Positions 1 to 9,891 of a DNA stretch of 24,238 bases are shown here, piece after piece; position 1 is the stretch's first letter, and the number at the start of each line of letters is the position of its first letter. The stretch comes from Micractinium sp. NFX-FRZ (taxonomy: Eukaryota > Chlorophyta > Trebouxiophyceae > Chlorellales > Chlorellaceae): the NCBI GenBank assembly GCA_029339195.1, contig JAPTJF010000647.1, positions 1 to 24,238 on the forward strand, in the 5' to 3' direction. The translations under genes were made by a program, and so were the position numbers. The notes under the pieces were generated by a model. That model had not been told where the DNA came from, ran no database searches, and was given only the letters and a program-made list of their open reading frames with translations.

Positions 1-1
1 A

Positions 2-121
2 GAGCCGCTGGCAGCGGCGGTACGGGAGTACCGCCAGCAGCGCAGAGAACAGCAGTTACAGCGAGCTGTAACATATTTTGCGGTTACACACTCTTCAAAT
101 TTGGGGTTGAGTTCAACTTGA
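2..121 (+). CDS. possible 3' end of a gene entering from the left (partial)
   Basis: A frame open from the left edge to a TGA at 119-121 encodes a strongly charged, helix-like stretch (EPLAAAVREYRQQREQQLQR) followed by a short Thr/Ser-rich tail. It could be the last exon of a plus-strand gene, or the exon could end earlier at a GTAACA donor near 69. A second frame (1-225) is also open for 74 codons, but its composition is less protein-like. A TGTAA at 67-71 lies inside the frame, so it could instead be the poly(A) signal of a gene that stops further left. I do not recognise a family. The call rests on composition alone. Confidence 0.27.
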   Translation, partial: EPLAAAVREYRQQRREQQLQRAVTYFAVTHSSNLGLSST

Positions 122-1468
122 GGACTGGCGGCGCTAGTGATCCACAACAGGGCACATCAATGTTATGTGCAAGAAACAAGCTGGCTCTGATGCCCCTCCC
201 GCGCTATACTTTGCCAAACCCATGAACATGTGAGTGGCCAACGCAAGCTGCATTATGTTGTCCACAGTGAAGGGGTGGCAAATAGGGGGGTGCGTGCTAC
301 AATTAACATAAGGTGTTCATCACTAATGCAGCAATGCCAATCACGGCCGCAGACTGATCAACAAAGGGCAACGTCCTCTCCGTTGCTGCCTCCCTATGTG
401 TGTGTGCGGCCTGGAATTGCACTGCGATGACTGCCGCTCCAGCTAGGTATGGGAACACTGGGACACAGTCAATAGTCACCTGTATTGCATGTTAAACATG
501 TTACTATGCCGAGTGCAGGTATGTTGCTCAACGGTTCAATTGCTGCTCCAAGGCTTTTGCAAACCTACAAAAACGGCATGTTCAAGAAGATGAGGAAGAC
601 CCTTTCCTGCATGTGGGTTGATGATGCCGGTGCAACCACTACGTTCTTGTTTTCGGCCAACAACCGCAGTGGTGTTGGCCCACCTAGCACCGACATCACT
701 GTCGAGCGGGCGGATGAGCGGCAGATGGGCAGGCAACATGCCAGGGTGGAAGCAACATACAGCTGGTGGAATCCACGACCCAGTTCCGTTTCAACAAGCC
801 CACGTCCATGCATTATGTGTTTTGTTGCCTAGCAGCATTACTTCTTTGTTCACCACTTACCAACGCTTCCTACACATGTTGAGACTCTAAGCCTGGTGGG
901 GAGTACATGCATGCACATGGCACATGGCAGCAACAAACTGGAATTGTGGGATTCAATTTCAGTGTTCAAGCCTAATGAACGCCTTCATGTTTCATGTCAT
1001 GCGGGCCCTCTCACGGCTGCATCCCCAACCCCTTTAAGCTGCCAAGCATGCAAGGCTCAGCTGACCCACAAAGCGCCCAATTCCACCATGGCAGCTCTGT
1101 GACCTCAGTTTCTTCAATAAACCTTTGCTTTCCGGCATCAAACTATCTTTCATAATCAAACAAACGTAAAGCACGCACTCTTCACAAGGCATTCGGGGAT
1201 ATGGAGTACCGCCACAACAAGTTAGCCAAAAACGGTTGTCACATGATGCAGCAGCAACCACTGCAGCCGCTGTTTGCCTCTTCGTTTCGGTGCCGTTGCA
1301 TGTCCAGCGCAGTGTCCTGCAACAGCCAAGAGGGTCGTGTTAGCTGTGAGTGCATGTAGCTCTAATGCGCAACGCTCAGGCACGGGAGACAACAAATGTC
1401 ATCAGGCAAGAGTTTACAAACTGAGCATTGCCCTCCCGCTCGTTGGGGAGGATCCGCTCCTATTTATT
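122..1468. other. intergenic stretch, no gene recognised
   Basis: About 1.35 kb downstream of the Sec14-nodulin-like gene. The longest open frame (485-832, plus) lacks an ATG at its start, shows no recognisable domain, and has no splice context that would join it to neighbours. The right end (about 1410-1468) is the 3' UTR of the minus-strand gene ending at 1469. I see no repeat array, tRNA or mobile element here. Confidence 0.5.
1414..1418 (-). terminator. TGTAA polyadenylation signal of the Sec14-nodulin-like gene
   Basis: TGTAA on the minus strand, about 50 nt after the TGA at 1471-1469. TGTAA is the established poly(A) signal of chlorophyte algae. The spacing matches the other genes in this window. 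Confidence 0.6.
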
Positions 1469-4400
1469 TCAGCTGTGGTGCACCAATCGCACCTGAGCCC
1501 GCAGCAGCGTGTCCATTGCCCGCTCAAGTGCCTCTACGCGGTGCAGCAGAGTGCCCTGCAAAGGAGCACACAGTTTAGGCTTACCGGAGGTAGGGGATGA
1601 GGGTTTTAGAAATACCAAAACGGAATGTGCCATGGCAACAAGCGCCGCAGCGGCCACAGGCAGCCGTGGTAGCAGGCGCAGCACAGGCCGCAGCAGAGGC
1701 TACAGCAGCCATGGCTGTAGGCACCACAGTAGCCACCAGTTGCAAAGCCCACCTGGCCCACTGCCTTGCTGGGCAGGCCACTGCCGGGCGGCAGGTAGCG
1801 CTTGATAGGACGCTCTGCCTCGGGCAGCTTCTCCTCAAGCGCCCGCACACGAGCTGCAGCAGAGTATGGTGCAACATGCATCACAGCATGGCCACTACCA
1901 GGTGGACCAGGGCTCATTTGCGTGGCTGTATTAGTGATGCTTTCTCTCGAAACTTCAGAGCCAACAGCACCAAGCAGCCCCAGGCGACATGGATAGCCAG
2001 CAGCACCGCACCAAGGATGGGGATCTGCAGCGGCGGCGACGGCACGTCTCCCGCCATCTGCTGCCGCCCTTTGCTAGGGCTCCAGGCCACGCTGCCAGGA
2101 GTGCCATACGCCGTTGCCTGTGTCTGCAGACGAGCACAGAGGGCACACGACGTCATGAAGCACCACATAACGAAAGCTTGCCGAGAAGCTGCACACACGC
2201 CTGCACTTCCTACACAGGCATCTGAACACAACCATTTCACGAACTCCACATAAACACGACTGGCCCCAACTTTACTCCCTTGAGCCTGCACCTGCATGGT
2301 GATGCCACCATTGAGCGACAGCTCCTGCCCGCCACTGCTGCTGCTTTGCTGCCCTCCAGGGCTGGCACTGCTGGGGGAGTCGACAACCAACGCCAGCTGT
2401 GGTCGCTGCCCCTGCCGTGCAGCCTGGATGGCGCCAGCAGCAGGATTCCCCACTCGCTCTGGGCTGGCGTACTGGTCGCTGTACTGGACACCTGACTGCT
2501 GCTGCTCCTGCTGCTGCTGCAGATAAGGCGGCTGCGCCTGAATCCCTGCTACTGCAGGAGTGAACTTGTCTGGGCTAGGGCCTGCTGATGCAGCACCGAG
2601 CAGTGGGCGGTCACTGTGGAAGCTGAAGCCGCTGGCCCCTGCATAGATGGAGCATTGGAAAATGACGGATGTTTCTGTACCTGAGCTGCAAAAAATGAAA
2701 CCGGGGAAACCCTGTGTTTATGTACACTCGGGCATCTGCCAGGACTCGCACGGGTGGCGGCACCCCAGCCGCTGCAGATGCATCATTCGCAGCGCCACAC
2801 TCGCCTGTAACCACACCCAGGGCTGTGCCCTTGGACTGCCTTACAACCTGCCCCAGTCGCACCTGGCAGCGGCGCATCAGTGTGCTTGGGAGTGAAGAAC
2901 TCGTCTCCGTCATCACCACCTGACAAGTCTGCGAGGCAGAAACAGGCATGAGAAGTGCAACTTGTTTGCACATCAAGTCCACTTTTCACATTTGCAAAGA
3001 AATCAGCGAGCACAACAGAGACAGGTGACTGGTGCAGCACCCAGCCTTACATGCTGAGCTGCCGCTGGTACTGAGGATGGATTGCCGCCGGCTGCGCGCA
3101 TCTTGGAACTCATCCACCTCGCTGTCACTGCGGGTCGTCCGGAAGGCAGGCAGGAAAACAAATAAATGTTGGACAGCAGCAGGAATTCACAAAAGTGATG
3201 GGGCAGCTGTGTGGGCAGGTCCAACGTGTTTCAAAGGAAAACATAGCAGAGTCAGGTAAGACATTGTCGGCCAGATGCGCTGCCCTTACTCACGTGAGCC
3301 CTGACGTGCGTGGAAAAGCACCTGCACCAAACTTAGAGAATGGGCTCTCTGGCCCGCTGGATCGTCCCGACATTTGGCCCTCCACTGCAGGAACGGCATG
3401 AAGGGCGCTTGCGGTGAGATGAATGGCACAACATGAGATGATGAGCACTCACCTGACTAGTCTTTCCCTGCAACAGTTTTTTTTTCCCCCTTTCAGTAGG
3501 GCCCCACGCCAATGGGGCCCTTGATTCCTGATAGCACTCCCTTCCATTGCCAAAGAAGCACCCTGCCTGCACAAAATGCTCGAGAACAAACCTCCTTACT
3601 TTGCTGATGTTGCTCTTGCTGCAGTCGCTGCCCTGCTGCTTCTGCTGCTATTGCCTGCTGCTGCTGCTGCTGCTGCTGTCCCAGGGGGCTGGGGGGAACC
3701 GAGGTACCGCTGGTCGCCCCCTCCAGGTCCATGGAGTCGCCACTCAGAATAGCGCCGTCCTCCCCAATGCTGGCCAGCTGATCTCGTTGAGCAATATCTG
3801 CAGGGGTGCTGTCCAGCTGAGGTCAGGACGGGCACAAGACGGTGGGAGCAGAGTGAACAAAGGCACGGTCGCGCTCACATGCGCACACACAACGCACGCG
3901 TGGCCGCAAACAAATATGTCACCACAAACCAGCACCATCTCAATTCTCTTCCCACTTGCCTGCCTCCACCTGGGCCAGGATGTCAGGGTCTTTCCAGGCA
4001 CCCACGTCATCAATCAGGCTTCCTTTGCTCTTGCCTGCAGCAAGGAGCACAAAGGACAGCACAGGACAATGTCACAACAGAAGCTGGAGTCCCCTTATTG
4101 TTTGCATAAAAAACATGGCGTCCATGATATACAATCGTCAATGATGTAAAATGGATAACAGTGACTATCAGCGCGAGCACTGCAACCAGCAATGGCTTCA
4201 TGCCAGCAGCAGCACGATGTGACACCCAGCAATGCAAGAGGGCGCGCACCCCCCAGGTAATCGGGGATGTTGTCGGCATCAATGTGCTTGAGCAGCAGCT
4301 TCATGTAGTCGCTAGGGGCCACCTGCGGAAGGCAGCAGCAGCGGAGGACAGGCAAGCACGTCAGCAAGTACATGCAAGCACCTGAAATGATGACCCCATG

Positions 4401-7400
4401 CCGCACACATATGCAAGCTTGTCATTAGCAACAGCTGGACTGCAGGCCGAAAGTATAATGCTGCAAGTACTGCAACTTCCCACCCACCAAACTGCAGCCT
4501 GACCACCCCAGCCCCTCACCTCAATCTTGGCCTGGGTGCGCACATCCAGCATTGGCCGTACCATGGCCCAAATCATCTTGAACACTGCATGTGGGAGGAG
4601 CAAGGTGAGTGAACTGCATTTAGATCCGGCAGTGTGATATCACGCCCACAGGCAAGCACAATACGCTGAGGCCCCGGTCCTGCTACCAAGCCGCTGAGTC
4701 CCTGCTCCCCTACCCGTGGGTGCGTTGATAATGACGGTCTTGCCCAGCGTCTCAGGGTAGTTGTTCTGCAGTGTGGAAGGGATGGACAGGCGAGATGGGG
4801 AGAGGGAAAGAGGCAACAAGGGTTGTTCACAACAGAGAGGAAGACTCAGCAGCACAACTGCACCCCGCCAACTGCCGGGCAGTTTCGGGTCTTTCAGAAG
4901 GAAATGTCGCAGTCATAGCAGGGAGGCCCACCAAGCCAGAAATGGGGCCCACCTGATCTGTCTCGGTGATGCGGCTGAGAATGCTCTTCACGTCGCCAGT
5001 CAGGTGCTTCAAGCCCACACCCTGCATCAATGCGCGCCAAAAACATGCCAAGGGTGGTCACCTGATGGCGGAATATGCACATGAAAGAGCTGCAGTGTCC
5101 CAACAGTTCTGCATGCCAAAACAATCCGCCCACTTCTCGCTCTCCGTCATACAATCAGGCCCCATCTGCTCGCACCTTCACGTCCATGATGGCAAAGGTC
5201 TGGTCAATGTGACGCCCTGCCTTCTTGCTGCAAGCGGGAAAGATGTACTTGAGGCAGCGCTCGTACTCCTGCAAAGGGGCAGTGCACCAAGGTCACAGTC
5301 AGCAGAAGTCACAGCTCCACAAGCAATGTTTTAGCACAACGCGTTGCCTAGCTACATATTCTTCCTAGCAAGAGAAACACTGCACCTGTCTAGGCATTCA
5401 ATGTGCACGACACCATTACCACCTGCAGGGCAACTCTCTGGCCCACACCTGCACATGGAAGCGGATCATGCGGTCCTCGGTGGTGATCTCCGCCAGCTGC
5501 TTCATCTTGATTGCGCCAATGTGCTGAATGTAAACAGGCCGGCCCTGCGGAAAACAAGACCCCAGGTTGTAGGTTTCAATCAGCGCAAGGCCTGGACGAA
5601 AGCAACATGCTTTGGGAGATATCACGTCGCTCTCACGCCTTATGACCGGTGCAGACATTGTAGGAGGATGCAGATTGGAGAGGGTGCCAGCACCAGCACA
5701 AACCAGGCAGCAGCATGGTGAGCTCGCCGACACGACAATGGTCATCACCACTCACCAGCTTGTCGGTCTTGTGATAACCCTGAGGGTACAGCGACAGGAA
5801 GGCATCCCGCTCCTGCACCAGCCGGGAGAGACACAACTCAACCAGTTCAGACAAGAGTTAGTGAGTTGGAGAAGCGCCAGACCGCAACAGCGCACAAATT
5901 ATGCGCCAGGCCAACTCGAAATTACCTGCACGCACACTCAAGCTATGCCCTCACCTCGAAGTGGAAATCCTCGAGGATGGTGTCAACTCCGTTCGCTTCC
6001 CGCCACTTCAGGTGTGCCTGTGCAGTTGAGGGACAGCCACCGCTTCAAGCGTACATGAGAACTACATGTCTCCATTCCCACGGCGACAGATGTTGTCTGT
6101 GCAATGGCCTGCATCTTGCTGTCTGCCTGCCAAGCAACGTGCGGCGCAAAACTTGCACAAAACACATCGAGCCTCCTGCCTACATCCCCCAATCCAGCTC
6201 ACCATGAACATGGCCTTGGCCCGCCCAAGGTCGTGCTGGCGTGCGCGCAGGAAGCGGCGCAGGTAGAAGCGGTCTGCAGCAGCATGCAGGCAGACGGAGG
6301 GGCGAAGCGTGCATTGGCTCAGGGGGTGATCAGGCCACTCTGGCAAGCAGCAGACTTGGGCGAAGCAGCAGACACACAAAGAGGTGCATCCGCACATGGC
6401 GAAGCTGGGCCAACAGATACTCACCAAACACTGGCTTCAGCGGGCCCACTGCCTCCTCAAGCAGCCGCCGGAACTCCAACAGGAGGATCTCCTGCAGCAG
6501 GAGACGATAAAAACATTCAGAGCAACCCTAGGACCTAGTTTTGAGGAGCCGAAGGCCCAGAACAAGTACACTGACAGGAAGGGATGCAAAAGCTGTAATC
6601 CGAGCAGCGATTCAGCGCGGCTGATACAGAGGTCAGAAGACCCGGCAGCAGCACAACACTCGAGTGCTGACGCACATCCTGAAGCTGGCTGCAACATTTG
6701 GCCGGCTGAACACCTGCCCAAGGCATCCCACTGCCATGCCACCCCAAAGTGAAGGCCCGCGCCCCTCCTGCTGCCTGTTCGCACAGCTCCACACCTCACG
6801 CTCCCGCGTAATCCCCCACTCCCGCTTGAAGTCCTCCTCGCTTTTCTCCAGCTCAGGCAGCTGCGCAACGCCAGCGCCCGAGGTGCGGCGCCGGCGCGTG
6901 CGGTTGCGGTTGCGGCTGCCGCTGCGCCCCGTCAAGCTGATGAAGGAAGGACTGCTGCCGCCAGGTGAGCCCGGAGTGTCGCTGTCATCCTCGCCGCTGG
7001 CTGCACGTGCAGTGCGGTGCGAGCGCTTGGGCGACAGGGCCCTGCATGGGCGGGGTGGCGGTGGGCGGGGTGGCGGCGGGCGGAATGGAGTGTGGGTGGC
7101 AGATGCAGGCTCCCAGGTGATTGCAGGAACTACGCCTAAAAACAATCAACATGCACTGTGCCTGTACCAGAGGAGGAGAGCAACACAGCTTGCGGGCAAG
7201 CTGACACCGGGGATGTCCAGCTGGGTGCCCAACCGAGTGCCCGAGCCCAAGACCTGTGCGCAGCGCCAGCCAAGGCCCACAGCACACTGCAGCTGGCAGC
7301 TAGGGGCGCACCTGAGAGCCCTGGTTGTCTGCTTCATATCGCTGCGGTGTTTGCTGTGGCCAGGGTTGTTGATGCCCTGCCACGAGCAGACTCAGGTGCA

Positions 7401-7824
7401 CGCCACTGCCGCTGGGTGGCGGCGGCAGGCGGCGGCGCCTCGGCCGGGGCCGTCTCCCCTGTGTCCTGCGCCGACCGTAGAGAAATGCGGAGCAGCTCGG
7501 GCGACTGCGAGGATGACGCGCGGAAAGTCAAGGAGTGTACACTGGTTGAGGGCCGTCGCCACCTCGAGGCGGGGGGCAGTTACTGTGGGCACGGCAGTGT
7601 GGACTCTCGGTTAATGGTTGGCTGCCTCGAGGTCCCGGCTGCAGGGGATGGCTGGCTCCACAACCCTGGCACCAGTTGGAGGGCAGACAAGGCGGCCACC
7701 CACGGGCGGTGTGGCTCCCAAAGCAATGCCGTTGTAGTTTAACCGAAATGGGGCGCGGCGCGGAAAGCAGCCTTCCGCCTTTCCAGCAAAGCCCTCCCTT
7801 GCTCACCTTGCCCTTGTTCTTCAT
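1469..7824 (-). CDS. Sec14-nodulin-like (SFH-type) phosphatidylinositol/phosphatidylcholine transfer protein
   Basis: Seen: about 22 exons, roughly 800 aa. Exons in order: 7824-7807, 7504-7402, 7135-6795, 6491-6425, 6273-6203, 6017-5955, 5812-5756, 5544-5449, 5268-5176, 5021-4953, 4765-4714, 4584-4520, 4322-4250, 4034-3960, 3797-3600, 3384-3322, 3127-3051, 2928-2863, about 2804-2720, 2638-2271, 2123-about 1930, 1853-1753, 1555-1469. Phases agree from 7824 to 3322. The junctions between 3322 and 2638, and after 2123, are not resolved. The N-terminus is Pro/Arg-rich and disordered (PRPPPPRP). CRAL-TRIO-N covers about residues 155-220 (RRFLRARQHDLGRAK). The lipid-binding CRAL-TRIO core covers about 235-392, with GRPVYIQHIG, NNYPETLGKTVIINAP and DNIPDYLGG. 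A Gln/Ser-rich linker follows, with eight Gln at 3678-3655, then a hydrophobic segment (about 2024-1956), and a C-terminal heptad-like helix (RVEALERAMDTLLRAQVRL). Known: plant SFH proteins join Sec14 to a nodulin-type tail and shape phosphoinositide signalling at membranes. Inferred: the same role. The intron between 3960 and 3797 has a GC donor (GCAAGT). The 18-nt first exon is the weakest part. The usual plant length is about 550-640 aa, so this linker is long. Confidence 0.85.
3655..3678 (-). repeat. (CAG)8 polyglutamine run inside the Sec14-nodulin-like gene
   Basis: Eight uninterrupted CTG units on the plus strand read as eight Gln codons in the linker after the CRAL-TRIO domain. A second, interrupted Gln run lies at about 2494-2523 in the same gene. 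Both fall in low-complexity linker and are likely length-variable between strains. Confidence 0.9.
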
Positions 7825-8273
7825 TCAGCTGGCTCGGCAACAAGATCCAGTGCATCTCAATCAGTACAGAGCCTTGGAACGCCCCAACACCCCACTTCCC
7901 ACTCCCGAAACCCGCCCACTGCGCCCACTGCGTCGTCGTGGGTGCGCAGCAGCTGCAAGGTGTGTATAGGGCGCGATCCGCAGCATAGCGGCGTGCAGGA
8001 AGACGGGCAGCGCTCCAGTCTGTGGCCTTTGCCGCCGCCAGTGCCGCTGCCGCCGCCGCCCGCCCCTGCCACCGACTCGCGCTTGTGTAAGTTGGAGGCT
8101 TGAGTGGCACTGAACTTTACAGAATAACCTGGCAAAGTGTCTTAGCAACAGGCAAGTGCCAGCAGAGCACAGCACACAAAGGAGTTTGCAAGCAGCCGCG
8201 GTGTTGTGCGGCTGTGGGCCTACCTGCTGGCAAGCCTTCATGCTTCTTTCCGTCTGCAGAGCCCCCACCAGCC
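7825..8273. promoter_or_regulatory. divergent 5' interval between the Sec14-nodulin-like gene and the TMEM50-like gene
   Basis: About 450 bp lies between the two start codons, which face away from each other, so it must hold both 5' UTRs and any shared promoter. I see no clear TATA box. Short frames on the minus strand (about 8135-7900, Gly-rich) show no domain and are best treated as UTR or noise. If the first exon of the Sec14 gene is wrong, its 5' end may extend into this interval. Confidence 0.4.
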
Positions 8274-9527
8274 ATGCCGTTCAACCTGGCAAAGTGGTTC
8301 ATCGAGGGGGAGGTGGATTGGGATTACTGGAATGAGCAGCTGGCGCAATGGGGGCCTGTGCTGGCGGGCGCGCTCTTTGGTGCAGGTGGGTTCTAGTTTA
8401 TGCCTGGGGGCGTGTGTGGATGTTCAGTGCACGGCTTCAGCATCGTGAGACAGCCTGTGGGTTCAGCTGCTGTTGGCAGCAGCGTCCTTGATGGCAGCGG
8501 CCTTGCCGCGCTGATGGTCCGCGTCTGCCCGACCACCATTGGTTGCTGGCTCCTGCCGCATGCTTTCTTCACATGGCTTAGTCCTGTCGCTCGTGTCCTT
8601 CCCCCACTGCTTTCAGGGTGGTGGTGCTGGGCTGATGCGTTAGTGTACCAGAAGGCGGTCGTGGGTGTGGACTATCCTTTCAAGTACAACTGGCCCGGCA
8701 TTGGTGAGGTTTAAGGAGAGATGTGATGTCAACAAGCCGTGCGCTTGCATGCAGCTCTCGGGAGGAATGTTGGCAGAGTCGAGGCAGCTTGCAGACCTGA
8801 CAGTGCTGGCTCTGTGTGAGTCTACACTTCTCAGTATTTACACCGGCATACCTCGCGCTGTTGTTTTTGCCTTTGTCTCTGAAGTGGCAACTCTCGCGAT
8901 GATCATGATCAACCTGCTGCCACGGCGAGACTTGTTCGAGGAGGGAAGAGAGGAGGGGGAAGAGGTGAGCCTTGCTGAATGCTACATTGCACGTTCAGTG
9001 TCATCAGCAAGTGTCAATTCTGAGGCGTGCTTGCGTTCATGTTTGTATGACGTGGACGCCCTGTCGGCCGCACCCTCTGCCTTCTCCCTTGTTGCTGGTC
9101 GCAGGGCTTCAGATGCTCATCTACCCACTGGACAAGCTGTGTCAATGGCTGATACCCTCTTATGCCTCCCCTGCCATGCCACTCTGCAGTTCCGGGCGCG
9201 ACTGTGGCTGTTCATGTCGTTCTTGATAGCAGCGGGCGCAGTGGCAGGCAGCGTGGCGGTGCTGGTGTCGGCATCACAGCAGAAGGATCTGGTGTCAGTG
9301 GGCGTGGTGAGTGCATTCATACTGCGCCATGTGCACGATACCTGCAGCATGCGCTCAATTTGGTCCTGCGCACAATGTCATAAAGCAGTTCTGCTGAGCA
9401 TCTGATTGCATGTTCAAATGTTCACCTGCTGCAGGGCAGCGTGCTGCAATGCGGCCTCATCCTGGGCAGCTCCATCCTCTTCTGGGCCTTCCGCTCTGGA
9501 GGAAGCGACGGCTACGGATACATCTAA
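8274..9527 (+). CDS. TMEM50/VPS68-like (UPF0220) four-helix membrane protein
   Basis: Five exons, 8274-8385, 8617-8703, 8885-8964, 9190-9306 and 9435-9527, join in phase to 162 aa with GT-AG introns. The family pattern is clear: a WDYWNEQ N-terminal segment, helix 1 around residues 25-48 with GWWCWADALVY, helix 2 (GVATLAMIMINLLP), helix 3 (RARLWLFMSFLIAAGAVAGS), then a KD-V-V-G connector and helix 4 (QCGLILGSSILFWAF). Human TMEM50A is 157-158 aa, so the length fits. Known: animal TMEM50A/B and yeast Vps68 belong to UPF0220; Vps68 works with Vps55 in endosome-to-vacuole sorting. Inferred: an endosomal or secretory-pathway membrane role. An acidic loop (DLFEEGREEGEEF) sits between helices 2 and 3. 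The start is the only ATG that gives the family N-terminus (context CCAGCCATGCC). The gene is divergent from the Sec14-nodulin-like gene and convergent with SEC63. Confidence 0.9.
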
Positions 9528-9891
9528 CAGTGACCAGCTGTGGATGAGCTTCGTCGTCGCAGTTGCTATCCAGTGCATGTGTTTATCTCTGCTGCTGGCT
9601 TCCGGTTATCGGCCGGATGTACGCATTGCATTGTGAACCAACATAAAAGAAAGGGGTGCTGCTCAAGGCTTGCAGAAGCCTCTGCTTAACAATCTATGCA
9701 CACACTGGGCGCTTACATTGCAGGGTAGTTGGCCCACTGCCTGATGTGTTCAATGAAGCAAGCAGGACAAAATATGAACTAGGCACTGAGGGTTACACAC
9801 AGCGCAGGAATGCAACTCTGCACTCGGGTGCATCAGCCCAATCACACCCGTGCCGCTGAGGATGCCATCCTGCAAGCAGTCTGCTTTGAGC
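9528..9891. other. convergent 3' interval between the TMEM50-like gene and SEC63
   Basis: This 364 bp lies between two facing stop codons and must hold both 3' UTRs. The SEC63 signal TGTAA is at 9797-9793 on the minus strand, with another minus-strand TGTAA at about 9718-9714. No plus-strand TGTAA is visible for the TMEM50-like gene, so its poly(A) site may use a variant signal, or its 3' UTR may run into SEC63. Confidence 0.55.
9793..9797 (-). terminator. TGTAA polyadenylation signal of SEC63
   Basis: TGTAA on the minus strand about 95 nt after the SEC63 stop codon at 9894-9892. Confidence 0.6.

Noticed and set aside
485..832. Plus-strand frame of 115 codons in the left intergenic stretch
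   Set aside because: It begins at a non-ATG codon, has no domain, and no splice or poly(A) context supports it.
1597..2253. Plus-strand open frame of about 218 codons
   Set aside because: Antisense to the C-terminal exons of the Sec14-nodulin-like gene, with no recognisable domain.
6664..7614. Long plus-strand open frame (about 316 codons)
   Set aside because: It lies antisense to in-phase exons of the Sec14-nodulin-like gene and is rich in Arg/Pro/Cys. GC-rich coding sequence gives such mirror frames.
8665..9405. Continuous plus-strand frame through the TMEM50-like gene
   Set aside because: It is intron read-through. The five-exon model restores the UPF0220 pattern exactly, with consistent phases.
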